Shown here in pieces: positions 35,859-47,519 of a stretch of DNA of 64,000 bases. The notes beneath the pieces were generated by a model. That model was given only the letters and a program-made list of their open reading frames with translations. It did no database searches and was not told where the DNA came from. Numbering within the stretch: the first letter of the stretch is position 1; each line of letters begins with the position of its first letter. Made by a program: the position numbers and the translations under genes. This DNA is from Zygaena filipendulae (Eukaryota > Arthropoda > Insecta > Lepidoptera > Zygaenidae), in the NCBI GenBank assembly GCA_907165275.2, contig OU015654.1:1629501-1693500 (forward strand). The letters run 5' to 3'.

Positions 35859-37589
35859 ATGTCAAAATCAAAGTACATCAAGTATGTGGTATTCGTTGTT
35901 GTGAGTGTGTGGTTTTTGTTCACTAACTTTCAATATCTCATCAGTAACCTAAAAGTGTCCGAAAATGGATTTGAAAACAGTAAATTGAAAATCAACGGAT
36001 TGAAAGATATTTCAGATGACAGTACGAACCTTGTACACGAGAACCTAAAATATATTTTACAGTGGACGTCAGGGAATGAAGAACCTATTTCTTTTATGGG
36101 TCAAGGGCGTGTTGCTTTCGTTTTCAACAATTGTAAATTCACTAACTGCTTCGTGACCGACGATAGAAATTTTTTCGTGGACCAAACAGAATTCGACGCT
36201 GTAGTCTTCCATGGGAAACGTATGTATCATAAAGATTTACCAAAAAGCAGAAACGTCAACCAAAAGTACATATTTGCCATGATGGAGTCTGCTCACTATT
36301 ATCCCGTATGTGAGTCCATTTACGACGGTTATTTCAATTGGACATGGACGTATAGACTAGATTCAGATTTCCGATTTGGCTACATCACTATCTTCGACCT
36401 CAATGGTATAGCGATCGGTCCAAAAGTTGACATGTCGTGGCCGACTAATTTAGATCCTATAGGTGAAGAAATAAAAGCTAAACTGGCGTCAAAGACTAAA
36501 GCAGCAGCTTGGTTTGCATCTAATTGCAGAACACCGGGCAAAAGAGAAGATTTCGTCAGACAATTCAACCAGGAATCATCTAAATACGGCTGGAGCGTTG
36601 ACGTATATGGAAGTTGCGGTACACTGCGCTGTGAAAGATTTAAGAAAACATGTGACGACATGCTGGTCAATGATTACTACTTTTATTTCTCATTTGAAAA
36701 TTCGTTCGCGCAGGACTATGTGACCGAAAAACTGTTGAACGCGTTGAATAACTACGCTGTGCCAGTCGTTTATGGAGGTGCTAATTATTCTAGGTATGCT
36801 GCTAATACATTACGAAACACTTAAATCGAATACTAAACATTCAGCGACTGAATAAATAATGAATTATGTGGGAACAATTCTAATCTGTCAAAAATTCTTT
36901 CCAAATCGTTATCTGAATACAGGCTGTAAGATTAAACGAGGTGTTTAAGAAGATGTTTAATATCCGATTTACGTCTAAAACAAAAACATAGTTAATATTA
37001 ACTTTTATTGTAGAAAAAAAAATATCGCGAAAATTAGGCTCGCTAATCGCTAACACACTGAAGGATCAAGATATGAATGTGAGTGTGAGTTCGTTTCTTT
37101 ATTTAGGTTCTACAGGTATCCTTTTCTGTACTCCTGACATCGTATTTGCAAAATTTCACGATGAACGGTTGAGGAATTAAGAATAAATAAATAATAAAAT
37201 AAATAATAATAAACTTTATTGAACCAAGAATATAAACAAAATTAGGTAACCCCACCAAGTGAGAATGTAAAAGACGGACACAGTTACTCTCGCATTTATA
37301 AAGAACCCGGTTTTCGTTTTGTTCTAGATTTCTTCCACCGGGATCATATCTCAACGCTAGAGAACTCGGCATACAAAAATTAGCGAAAACCATGGATGAA
37401 ATAATGAAGAACCACACTCGATACGAAGATTACCATAGATGGAGGAATCACTACACATTCGAGGAAACGTCTGATAATGAGGACATTTGTAGTTTATGTG
37501 CAATCATGAACAATGAACAGAAATATAAACAGAAAACTGTATATAATAATTTTAGAGATTGGTGGAATATTGATCCCAATCCTTGCTAG
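35859..37589 (+). CDS. Alpha-(1,3)-fucosyltransferase C-like (GT10), two exons, 398 aa
   Basis: Joins 35859-36793 and 37328-37589. GT10 enzymes move fucose from GDP-fucose to N-acetylglucosamine of glycans in the Golgi. Seen: short cytosolic tail with lysines, a signal anchor at about residues 9-28, a stem, then FNWTWTYRLDSD (159-170), and the family hallmark FENSFAQDYVTEKL (279-292) followed by VPVVYGG. The splice joins TCT-AG to A-TTT and gives ANYSRFLPPGSY, a standard GT10 sequence, so the junction is secure. Exon 2 ends in a cysteine-rich tail (ICSLC). The upstream frame opens with GTG at 35823; the ATG at 35859 precedes the anchor and is preferred. Length suits the family (about 400 residues). 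ATTAAA at 37639-37644 is a candidate poly(A) signal. No stop or frameshift is seen. Which acceptor glycan it uses cannot be told from sequence. Confidence 0.93.
36794..37327 (+). other. Fucosyltransferase intron with repeat remnants
   Basis: GT-AG intron of 534 bases (GTATGC ... TTCTAG), phase 2. Without splicing the frame ends a few codons inside. It contains a minus-oriented Helitron-family fragment (about 37095-37185) and an (AAT)-rich stretch reading AATAAAATAAATAATAAT near 37190-37215 that resembles a reverse-oriented retroelement tail. Confidence 0.85.
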
Positions 37590-37841
37590 TCAAATAACAG
37601 AGTTATTATTTTTTGTATTTTTTCATAGATCTGTACTCATTAAATTTTATTTATTTTCGTCCATAGGGTTATGGAACTTAACTACATAACTACGTAATAT
37701 ATACCTAGTCAATTCAATTATTACATGCTTCTGTTAAATCCTGTAACTCTTCCGGTAATCCAATAGTTACCTTATATTAATTAATTAATGTCGCCTACGA
37801 AAACAAACAGAAAAATGCATTACTTATCTACAAACTAATGG

Positions 37842-38140
37842 GCGAGTTGACTAAATTTCTTTTTTAGTCCGTCTTGTAAATTAATAAAAATATTGGACAC
37901 GTAATTATATAATTAATTAACACGTTATCAAAAAAAAAGCGATGCATTGAGTTAAAATTTGGCGTGACGTCAATAACCGGTGCAGTTTGTTTGTATGGCG
38001 GCTTATAGCAGTTAGTGACGTCACGAGACCCCACCCAGCACCATATACTTTAATGCGCTTTATCTCTGTATATTTTCATTTATTTCAAAAAGCAAAAAAT
38101 ACGTGTCTATTGTTTTTTATTTTTCTACCTGACCACTCAT
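37842..38140 (+). mobile_element. TGACGTCAC MITE, copy 5
   Basis: GTTGACTAAATTTCTTTTTT start. The first motif has become TGACGTCAA; the second is intact (TTAGTGACGTCACGAG). Confidence 0.75.
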
Positions 38141-39111
38141 TGGATTGGACATTGAATCAGTCCATTAGCTTTTGAATTAAATCGTAACAAACAAACAAAC
38201 AAAAAATCAAGTCTTCCTCTTTATTAGTATAGATAGATAGATGTTTGGTGATTAATAACTATAAGACAGAAATTATTGTTAATAAAATTATTATTGATTA
38301 AGAATTCTTTATATATTTTTCTAAATTTACATAAAATATCTTGTAAAATAAAATATAAAACAAAGAAAACTATCAATTACATTTTTCTTTGGAAAAAAAA
38401 CTGCTTTTGTTGGTTTTCGTTTATGAATTTTTAATTCTATAGGTGTAGAACTATACCAAACTAGGTTATTCACCGTTTGAGGTCAAAGCGAATGTATTCG
38501 CGTTAATCGCGTTATTCGATATTCATCACCATTCAGCAGCCATTTTGTTTTTCAAGAAAGAAATTCGTTTTAGAGAGAAAAGCGTGTTTTTGTTACTAAA
38601 ACATTGTCATTGGCAAAATTTAACGCGTTAAATAGCGAGCGATAGATGCCACAAGTCTTCGATGGCAATTCGATAGTTGGACGAGAATAATTTCAGAGTC
38701 TTCTAAGAACCAGTTTTCTTATATTTATAGTCTCATTGTCCAAGTTTTCAACCCACCATGCACCTATGTTCGATACCGACTCATTGATCGACTAGTCCGA
38801 CTACCTACTATATGTATAACGGTTTTAATTACGTAGATTAAATTAAAACAGCTGAGTTGAAAACCATGAACTTCCCCCATACGTCCCATGGGGACATTTC
38901 TGTCGCCCACAAATAATTTCACTCACAATACTGTGTCCCGGACAAAAATAATAAAAAGTTTAGTATGTCATCTCGGTGGCCCTAGGGGATGCGATATGAC
39001 GCCGTGCCGGATCGTGCAGGCGTCATACGAATCTCTTCGAATCGCCTTTTGAATTCGCCTAAACTCTAGTACTTAGTATTCCATTAGATGATTGGACTTT
39101 TTAATCTATGG
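38141..39111. other. Unassigned DNA
   Basis: A Helitron-like tail (ACAAACAAACAAACAAAAAA) near 38190; otherwise unique with no coding sign. Confidence 0.45.
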
Positions 39112-39460
39112 CTACTAATATTTTAAATGTGAAAGTTTTGATGGATGGATGGTTGCTCAATCACGACAGAACGGCTGGAACGAAATTGGATTGAATTTGA
39201 CATAGAGATAGATTATATTCTGGAATAGGTCATATGGTACCCTACACCGACGATTATAAAAAGAAAAGATTAGATTTTTTTGTGTAGGTATGTTTGTTTA
39301 TTTGTAGTGGAAGAACTCAAAAACGAAGCTGGATTTATAAATCTTTTCACTTCAGGAAGGTACAGTGTTCCTGAGTGACATAGGGCACTTTTTTATTCCA
39401 GGATTCCCACGGGAGCTACGAAATTGACTCGAGAGAAACTGTGGGAGATCGATAAGCTGT
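39112..39460 (+). mobile_element. Two decayed Helitron fragments
   Basis: ACTAATATTTTAAATGTGAA (39112) with GCTCAATCACGACAGAACGG, and a second piece from about 39270 ending in CGAGAGAAACTGTGGGAG. Ends are lost. Confidence 0.6.
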
Positions 39461-39728
39461 TGATAAACTAGGCGTTTAGCGGTGTGGTCGAAGTTTGTAA
39501 GGAAACCTTACTCATAATCAGTGCCTCTCTAGTTTTTTGGAACGAAGTTTGCATCGGTTATCGCACGGTACGTATGGGAGTAAAAATTAATTTTTCTTCA
39601 CGACCTCATACGGCTGCTCTACGGAAAAACAAAGCAAAGCAATATATTTTTTTGCTTACGAGGCTCTTTGATTACGAGGGAAAGACAGTTTTTGCGGCGT
39701 CTTATCTTAGCGCGGCGTGTTATGGTCA

Positions 39729-39932
39729 TCCTTACTAATATTATAAATGCGAAAGTTTGTATGTATGGATGGATGTTTGTTACTCTTTCACGCAAAAACT
39801 ACAGGATGGATTTAAATGAAACTTTACAATAATATAGCTTATACATCAGATTAACACATAGGGTACTTTTTATCTCGGAATTCCCGCGGGAACTCTGAAA
39901 TTAACGCGGGTGAAACCGCGGGGGACAACTAA
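39729..39932 (+). mobile_element. Helitron copy, complete
   Basis: A|TCCTTACTAATATTATAAAT start, CAACTAA|T end, hairpin GCGGGTGAAACCGCGGGGG. A close reverse relative is at 55670-55889 (both carry ATATAGCTTATACATCAGAT). Confidence 0.85.
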
Positions 39933-40019
39933 TAGTTAATAAGGGCCCTGGAATGGGGATGGAACACACAGAAAATAGCTATATTAAAGCATTAGTAATT
40001 ACTCGCGCTCCCACTAATC

Positions 40020-40240
40020 AAAGTGCAAAAGGCAAATGACTTTAAGCCGGTAGCAGAAGCGGCGTGCGCCGGTAATCGTGTTTACTGTTTCGATCAAACG
40101 AAATAACGAGAGCGGATTCGATTACCGCGCTGAAGATGTCGCCGCACTCATTTGCATCATTAATGGCGACCCACAATATTAGGGAAAAGGGAAAAACGGG
40201 CTCTTCGCCGCCTAACCCGACCCTTAGCCCGTGGAGCCAT
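40020..40240. promoter_or_regulatory. Unique GC-richer block with POU and homeodomain motifs
   Basis: Contains ATTTGCAT (40150-40157) directly followed by TCATTAATGG (40157-40166). The 120-codon minus frame across it is not recognised as protein. Confidence 0.2.
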
Positions 40241-40923
40241 AAAACGAACTTCATATAAAATGGAGACGGTTTTCTAGTTTTTGAAGTGTAATTTAAGAAT
40301 TTTCGCGGGTATTTAACATGTGGAGTTGTAAACAGAAATGTTTTACAAAAATATCGTGGGAACGTATCAAGAATCTCGAAGAGACACTTACCTATTGAGC
40401 CCACCTACACAGTATTTATTGAAAAAATAAAATTAATAAGCAAGCTGTTAGTCAAGAGAAGCTGTTACATAAAATAAAAAATCAAAAACTTTCACTGAGG
40501 CGACTTTTATCATAAATTCGTCAGGGCCAAGACGAGCCAAGCGAAGCGGAAGCACTACCTATCTTTTCTCGAAGCGCTTTGTCGTTTTTTTGAACCCTTA
40601 TAACTTGGGTTTGGATTATACCAGATAAACTAAATTCTCGGGATATGTTGTCAATAGCGGACTTATCAAAAACATAAAGTTTTAATTGGAGAGCTCTGAT
40701 ACTTTAGATTTTATTCTAAAAAAACCCTGATTTCGTCACTTACTCACTGATGATCATCAAAATTCTTCGGGTATTTCCTAATGTCCTACAAAGCTGAAAT
40801 TTGGCATTAGTACACAAACAACAAAAAAATTATAAAACTTGTAACTTTTATCCACCAACCCCTTAAACTCGGGGATGGAAGTTTGTATGAGAATTCCGCA
40901 ATTTTGACTTACAAAAAGAAATG

Positions 40924-41250
40924 AAATCCCACCAAAAAAATATTCATGTAAAATGATGCCAAGACGAGTCCATATGACGGGCACTGTCAAAAAGTTATTA
41001 GATCTCACGTAGAGCCAACCTTATAACTCTACACACCCTTACTCTACAAGGCCTAACTTCTCAAACTCTACACCTTAGTTAGAATATGTGGCTTGGCCGT
41101 TTCGTTACTGCAAGAACCTTTGTATAACAGAAAAATAATTAACAGTGAATAAATTTTTTACCTTACGCTCATGTGAATGGAGCGAAATGTCAAAGCCACG
41201 TATGGACTCGTATTGGCATCATTTTACATGAATATATTTTTGGTGGGATT
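40924..41250. repeat. Inverted repeat pair, 51-base arms
   Basis: AATCCCACCAAAAAAATATT (40925) pairs with AATATATTTTTGGTGGGATT (41231-41250), and the arms extend to CCAAGACGAGTCCATA and TATGGACTCGTATTGG. About 225 bases lie between. Probably a foldback element. Confidence 0.75.
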
Positions 41251-41595
41251 AGTATTACTATGATGAAAACATTAAAAAAATTGTATTACTCGTATGTACC
41301 ACATCCAATCACTCAGAGATCCGCTTCTCATACATATTCAAGGGCAAAGTCTCGGTTATCCGAACAGTGTCGTGCGTTAGTTTCCGCCGCAGACTTAATA
41401 TACCGAAATGTATATTTGATGACGTCCCCGAGTGCGGGGGTGTGTGTAAAAGGATTTTAAGGAGTTGTTTAAGGTTGTTTATATGCGAATCGAGGCCCGG
41501 TTACTAAGAATGCGTAACAAAGCCGACGCGCGACGTTATTCTCTTATAACACTACAGAATTTGCCGGGCATTACCTACTGTGGATTTTGGTAATA

Positions 41596-41951
41596 TACAA
41601 CGTGTTAATGAATTAACTGAAAACTAGAAAGTAGTTTGCTCAGAATCAACTAGCGAATCGATCGCACTATGTTTTAATATAGGTTATATTTTTTCATTTT
41701 CATCAGCCCATGTCTAAATTATTTATAATACAATATTTGGCGTGTACGCCGCCCGCAGCAAAAAAAATCGCACCGGTAGGCGCGGGCGTAGCGCTTGGAA
41801 TTTCGTAGATGGGTCAACTCGAAACTAACGTTGAATAGTTTTTAAAGTATAAATTTTTTCGACATAAAATATATTTGAATCATAAGTATTATTGTTTGTT
41901 TTTTTTAAATGGGGTGTATCAGGTTTTCAGTTAATTCATTAACACGTTGTA
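41596..41951 (+). mobile_element. MITE with GTGTTAATGAATTAAC ends, copy 4
   Basis: TACAACGTGTTAATGAATTA to AACACGTTGTA, flanked by TA. A 45-base solo end of the same family lies at 26298-26343. Confidence 0.88.
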
Positions 41952-43573
41952 TAGGATATCTTGTCTGGTCTATAGTCGTTTCTGTTAAGTACGTAAGTAT
42001 GTTGATTGTTAGTTACTAATATAAAACATTTATGTGTTTGAAAGTGCAATATCAGGAGACTATGATTATATTTAAAGATAATAATATGATTAAAGTCAAA
42101 ACACAATGACTATTCTTCATGTGTGATGATATACTATGTAGATATAATAAAAATAAACTATCAGTGATTTGCAGACGAAGCTTGAATAGCAAGTTATCAA
42201 ATATAAAAAATATCAAGAGGTTATGAAAAAAGGAAACTTGGCGTTTTTTTTTTAATTCTGTAACTACAAATGCGTTAGGAAAGTGATAGTCCAAAGTGCT
42301 CTCAGCTTTTTATCCGCTTTTCGACCAACCTTATATATACATACCTATTTAGCGCATAAAGCGAGTACAAATAAAAAAAAGTAATGTATGCACGCTCAGT
42401 CGCTCATATATCAGGGACATTTTAAACATCATTTAAGCAGATACAATGAATTCAATTAGCGGCGCAAACAAGGGACTTTTGTGTACTCTTGTGTACTCTT
42501 GTGTGCTGCTGTCCCCCTGGTAGCGTCGGGGAAATGTTTACTATCACTCGCGCCCGGGAGTCGGCGTTGGATTAAAATCTTTTCTGAATTTTTTGTTTGA
42601 CACATTATGTACCTAATACGAGCTAAAAGGACTTGTTTTGCACTGTTATGCTGGTTTTCAAACTGAAAATAAATATATAACATGACGGTAAAATTACCTG
42701 CAACTTGCAGGGTTGAAGGTGTACACCGTGCACCGTTATAAACTTTCATTAAATTATTTTATTTTATTTTTTTTAATAATAAATCAATCAAAAAGAAAAC
42801 TACCTGTGAAGATGCTCGCTGCTAAATCGCTTCACACACGACACACTACTATAAAAAATCCTTTGTCCTGAATGACTGATGGATCAACGCACAGCCTAAA
42901 CCGCTGATCGTGGAGACCTAAAACTTGGAGGGTGTGTTCTTTGTATGACGTAGGCATCCGGTAAGAAAGGATTTTTGAAAATTCAACCCTTAAGGGGATG
43001 AAAAGGGGTTGAAAAGTTTGTATGGAACAATTCCACGGGAACTTCGAAATTATTGCAGGTGAAACCACGCGGGACAGCTAGTATAATGTATAAGTGAGCC
43101 ACGTGTATAGTGTGTAAATGCAATATTTTTTCATTGAATTTCAAAGTGGAAAAAAGAAAAAAATATATTTTCCTCATAATATAATCCTTATAATATAATC
43201 TTTTCGCCTATCCTGTTTGTTATAACGTATACTTTCAGCCCTGTAAATATATGCAGTTAATTTTATCACATGTTATACATACAGAACTAAGTTAAATTAC
43301 AATCGAGTCTAAAGAATAGTGAGTAAATTAAAACCACCATTTGCACGCTTCGAATCATATGCGGCGTTCGTGGGCAAAGGCTGTTTGCAAATGGAATGCC
43401 GCCTTTAAAAAAATTACGCGCGCGATTCTTAATAAACCTACAGTTTAAAAAAAGCATTGATTGATTGGTTAGTTGGACCAATGTTTCGAACGTTAACTTT
43501 TACTTTTAACTGTCATTATTTTTAATAAATGCTTATCTCATATTATTATTGTGTTAATTTTTTCGCAAATGGT
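41952..43573. other. Unassigned DNA around a Helitron
   Basis: TTGTGTACTC is repeated at 42478-42500. Nothing else recognised. Confidence 0.45.
42848..43081 (+). mobile_element. Helitron copy, TCTATACATATAAAATGC subfamily
   Basis: CTTTGTCCTGAATGACTGAT near the start; ends CGCGGGACAGCTAG|T. Confidence 0.8.
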
Positions 43574-43928
43574 ACGAAAAGTAGAGTATTAACCAAGGGG
43601 ATAAAGCTGTCTTAGTCTAGGGTGAACTTAAATCCCTCGCTACACTCAGGACTCGTCTTAAATCCCTCGCTACACTCAGGACTCGTCTTAAATCCCTCGC
43701 TACACTCAGGACTCGTTTTAAATCCCTCGCTACACTCAGGACTCGTCTTAAATACCTCGCTACACTCAGGACTCGTCTTAAATCCCTCGCTTCGCTCGTT
43801 ATTTAGATTTTTAACACCCTCGCTACGCTCGGGAGTAAACCTCGAGTCCTTCGTTGCGCTCGCGATTTAAACCGTTACCCGCGACAGAAGACACTGCTTC
43901 ATCCCCTTGGTTAATCTACTATTTCGAC
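43574..43928. mobile_element. TIR-bounded element holding a 30-bp minisatellite
   Basis: Outer inverted repeats: AGAGTATTAACCAAGGGGAT near 43584 and ATCCCCTTGGTTAATCTACT ending 43920. The interior is almost wholly tandem repeat, so it is a non-coding element or an array captured between element ends. Confidence 0.75.
43630..43870 (+). repeat. Tandem repeat, 30-bp unit, five near-perfect copies plus decayed ones
   Basis: Unit AAATCCCTCGCTACACTCAG then GACTCGTCTT. Copies 1-5 (43630-43779) differ at one or two bases; later units read CTCGCTTCGCTCG, CTCGCTACGCTCG and TTCGTTGCGCTCG. A frame reading NPSLHSGLVL follows from the 30-base period and is not a gene. Confidence 0.9.
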
Positions 43929-44287
43929 GATTTTTTTTTACAATGTACAGTGTACACATGGTTATAGGTTTTGAACGAGTGGTCAAGGACGTAACTTATT
44001 GAACCGCACGACCTTACATCGATATCACCACCTATTTAATATTTATAGTTCCATGACTATCGCCTCGACCTGCAACCATTAGGTAACTCTTAACTAAACT
44101 CGGCCAAAGAAATAAATCACGAGCTATGGAACAGTCGTCACATGAATAACACGTATTAAATAGTAGAGCAATGAATCACCAACACTGGAAGCGTCAGTTC
44201 CATCGAGTTTCGCACCTACATGGAAAACTTTACGGAAATTCTCTGCCTAAGAAAAAGTTGTCGTTTGCTTGTTTTAAACAACATTTA

Positions 44288-44589
44288 TCTATTACTATAA
44301 TAAAAGAGTAGAATCCGCGATTCTGTAGGTACATTGAATATTTTTACCTAAAATTGAGAGGGATGATAAAAGAAGAGTAGCCAAGTCCAAAAAAAATGTT
44401 TTAACATTCTTTTCTGCTTGTCTATTCGCGATAGTCTCCGAATCTACTGAACCGATTGTCATGCGGTTTTCACAGGTAAATTAAGCTTATCCTGGAGCTA
44501 CATATAGGCTTTGTTTCATTTAAATCGGATGTCAGGAAAAAAGTTGTTATATAAAAACGCATGCGGGTGAAACCGCGGGGCACAGCTAG
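44288..44589 (+). mobile_element. Helitron copy, ATAATAAAAGAGTAGAATCC subfamily
   Basis: A|TCTATTACTATAATAAAAGA start, CACAGCTAG|T end, hairpin GCGGGTGAAACCGCGGGG. Confidence 0.85.
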
Positions 44590-44814
44590 TACTTAATATT
44601 ACTGACATTCTATGTATTAAAGGAGGCTTATCATACTTTTATTAAATTCTTGCGATTTTATGATGGTTTGTATTTTATAAAAATAATTGCTAAAATTCAA
44701 ATAAGCCACTAATTTATGCCCAAAGGCGGACTTATCCCGTAAGCACAGATAATATAATACTAAGTAAGGGAATTTCTTCCTGTCAACTGGATAATTGAAA
44801 GGATCTGAAGTTTT

Positions 44815-45000
44815 AGATAGGTAAAGTTTGTAATTTTGGATGTCTTTGAAACTATATACTCATCTGACTCTAAAAATTCTTTCACTGAGAACAAACTACA
44901 GTATACCTTAGCAATAGGCTACTTTATATCAAAACAAAACGTTCCCGCGATACCAAAGTTCGTGGGGGGTGAAACCGCGGGAGACAATCTGAGGTCAACC
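44815..45000 (+). mobile_element. Diverged Helitron
   Basis: GTTCCCGCGATACCAAAGTT and GGGTGAAACCGCGGGAGACA are family marks; no clean ends. Confidence 0.5.
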
Positions 45001-45679
45001 AATTTTTTTATCCTGAGATAAAGGCTAACCTGAGAAAGTTCAAAATAGAACAAGTTTTGTTTGGACTGTTACGTGAAAGAACAAGCAATCTGATAATATA
45101 CGATTAAAAACTAACTCTTAACTTTTTAAAAGCCTGAGACCGTTTCCGAAAACATTTTTTTTAAAAAACAAGTTCCTCGTAGATGCTTGTAGATTTATTC
45201 TTATATAGATTATATAGATTATGCTTGTAGATTTCCTCGTAGATTTGTCATATTATCAAACACTTGTGATATCAAACACAACTCTTTTAACTTTTTTCCA
45301 ATCCGTTCGAAATAGAGATTCATATTATTCGAAACAGAGACAACTAGATTATAATATATTTATTGTTAGAGTATTCGAGTATTTCACTTGTAACAAACAT
45401 AAATTTTAAAATGTCACGAGTTGATACAATAATGGTAAGGGAACGAGTGTGCGATGTAGCAAAATAACCGATCGTTCTACATTGTAAACAGCGACCGTGG
45501 TATCCACGCCACGCGATGTGCAGCCGCGGGGCGTACTTAGCTATTTATAAGTTGTATACAGCCTGTCATCGCTTGCTACCACGCCAGCTAACAAGAAGCC
45601 GGTGTTCACACGAAACCCCCGGGCTGTCAAAGTACCGAAGCCTATCTCCTCATTCCGAATGCATCACTGATAATAGTCA
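45001..45679. other. Unassigned DNA
   Basis: Direct repeat GATGCTTGTAGATT around 45182-45232; unique GC-richer part at 45480-45640. Confidence 0.45.
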
Positions 45680-45985
45680 ATAGGATATTTGACTAATTTT
45701 TTTTTTAGTCTGTCTTGTAGATTAATAAAAAATATTGGACACGTATTTTTTCTTTTTTTACGTAATCAAAAAATAACGGCGATACATTGAGTTGAAATTT
45801 CGCGTGACGTCACTAACCAGTGCAGTTTGTATGGCGGCTTGCAGTGGAAAGTGACGTCACGAGCCCCCACCCTAAACTTTAATGCGCTTTGTCTACAAAA
45901 AAAAGTGTCTAATGATTTTTAATTTTCTAACGGACGGACTAATTAGAATTTTGATTTTCAAAAGTCGTCATCATCCCTATTCTGT
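45680..45985 (+). mobile_element. TGACGTCAC MITE, copy 6
   Basis: Both TGACGTCAC motifs intact (near 45804 and 45850). Right end GACGGACTAATTAGAATTTT then AAGTCGTCATCATCCCTATT. Confidence 0.8.
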
Positions 45986-46009
45986 AACTAATACCTAAAT
46001 CCTTTTTCC

Positions 46010-46430
46010 TTAATCTTTATAAATGTGAAAGTGAGTTTTTTTCATTTGTCTGCCACGCTTGGCGTCAACGGCTCAATCGATTATCATGAAATTTTGCGTA
46101 CACGTTTGTCAGGGGTAGAGAAAAGGACATTATCAAATATGGTAGAGATCATCTAAGCTAAAATGACGCGCCCCTCCATCGGGTATACGCACACGCACAA
46201 CCGTTAAAATATCGATACGACACATATAAATCTGCAGGTCTGTCTATTCATCACAAGTGCGCAATACTGTCGCCGCACTCACACCGTTAAATAGATATTA
46301 TCTGATACGTGAACCCGCACATCTAAAACTGCTTTTGAAGTAGTGGGGCGCGTCATTTTAGTTAATTGTTAGATAAGCTCTACTTTTAGCTCGAACTTCT
46401 CGCAGGAATCCCGAAATGAATAAAAAAACC
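46010..46430 (+). mobile_element. Helitron copy split by a MITE
   Basis: CTTTATAAATGTGAAAGTGA and ATGAAATTTTGCGTACACGT lie before the MITE at 46145-46380; CTCGCAGGAATCCCGAAATG after it is the shared CCCGCGGGAAC block. Confidence 0.65.
46145..46380. mobile_element. MITE with AAAATGACGCGCCCC ends
   Basis: Starts GAGATCATCTAAGCTAAAAT; the complement of its right end reads GAGCTTATCTAACAATTAAC then TAAAATGACGCGCCCC. TA flanks both sides (46143-46144, 46381-46382). It sits inside a Helitron copy. Confidence 0.85.
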
Positions 46431-46972
46431 CGCAATATAGGTACACTGCGATGCACTAACAATAAGTCTATCTACGTGTTTGGCACTCGCTCCGGTCGTC
46501 CTAAGCTTCATCGCTTCCTGTTCTACGCCAACACAACCTTCCCACTACAGGCGTGCCATTGGAAAATAACCCTAAACCCAATAGCAATAAGAACGAAACG
46601 ATAGCAGAGGGGAATTGCAGCGGTTTTAGAAAAATCTTGTGTGCCTTAAAATCTTTGCAGCGACAGATTTTTGTGGTTGATCATGTGTTGTTCACGTTCT
46701 TTTACCGTCGAATGGACATAAATTACCTAGTTGCCTTTCCGACTAAACTTGTGCCTTGATGTGAATTTGTGAAATGGAATGAAAAAAATGACTGTTCTCC
46801 TCAAAATCTCTTTACAACAGCATTGATATGGCCAGTAACAAGTTATTTTCAACCCAAAAAAAATTAACTATCTACCTATTCGTTTTAGTACCCCACTGAT
46901 ATTACCTACTTTGTGCATGTAGGTATGTGTTACAAAAATCTAAATCTAAAAGTGTCTAACTAAACATATAAA
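46431..46972. other. Unassigned DNA
   Basis: Two overlapping 62-68 codon frames, not recognised. Confidence 0.45.
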
Positions 46973-47146
46973 CTAGTTTCACCCGCGGTTATTTCGAAAT
47001 CCCCGCGGCAATTCCAGGATTCCACTTTTCTGTTGAATCACTCTATCTATTGGTGAAAACCGCGTTAAAATCCGTTCAGTAGTTTCTGAATATATCGCGA
47101 ACAGACAGACAGACGCGGCGGAGGACTTTTTTTTATAATATACAAG
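46973..47146 (-). mobile_element. Helitron copy with a short hairpin side
   Basis: A|CTAGTTTCACCCGCGG start; AACAGACAGACAGACGCGGC near the end. Confidence 0.7.
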
Positions 47147-47154
47147 AATACGTA

Positions 47155-47475
47155 TAGTTTTAGGCCGTCGTGTAGATTAATAAAATATATGGGACACGTA
47201 TTTTTTTTCTTTTTTTTACGTAATCAAAAAGTAACATTGAGTTGAGATTTCCCGTGACGTCACTACCCGGCGCAGTTTGTACGGGGCTGGGCTTATACCG
47301 AATAATGATGTCACGAGTCCCCCACCCTAAATTCGCTTTATCTATGTATACTGTATAGGTATTTATTTTCATTAATTTGAAAAACCAAAAAATACGTGTC
47401 TATTGTTCGTTTATTTTCAAACTGACGGACTAATTTGAATTTTGGATTTTCATAAGTCGTCCACCATCCCTATTG
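47155..47475 (+). mobile_element. TGACGTCAC MITE, copy 7
   Basis: First motif intact (CCGTGACGTCACTACC), second changed to TGATGTCAC. It abuts the Helitron ending at 47146 and the GC-rich island after 47475. Confidence 0.75.
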
Positions 47476-47519
47476 CAGAACGCGGCAAAAGCTCCTAAAT
47501 TCATATGTCAGACGTGCAT

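Noticed and set aside
40042..40404. 120-codon minus-strand frame
   Set aside because: No recognisable motif; low-complexity translation of unique DNA.
43630..43779. CRISPR-like array
   Set aside because: Units are contiguous with no spacers, in a eukaryotic genome.
43622..43870. Repeat protein NPSLHSGLV
   Set aside because: Arises because a 30-base tandem repeat keeps frame; bounded by inverted repeats and lacking gene context.
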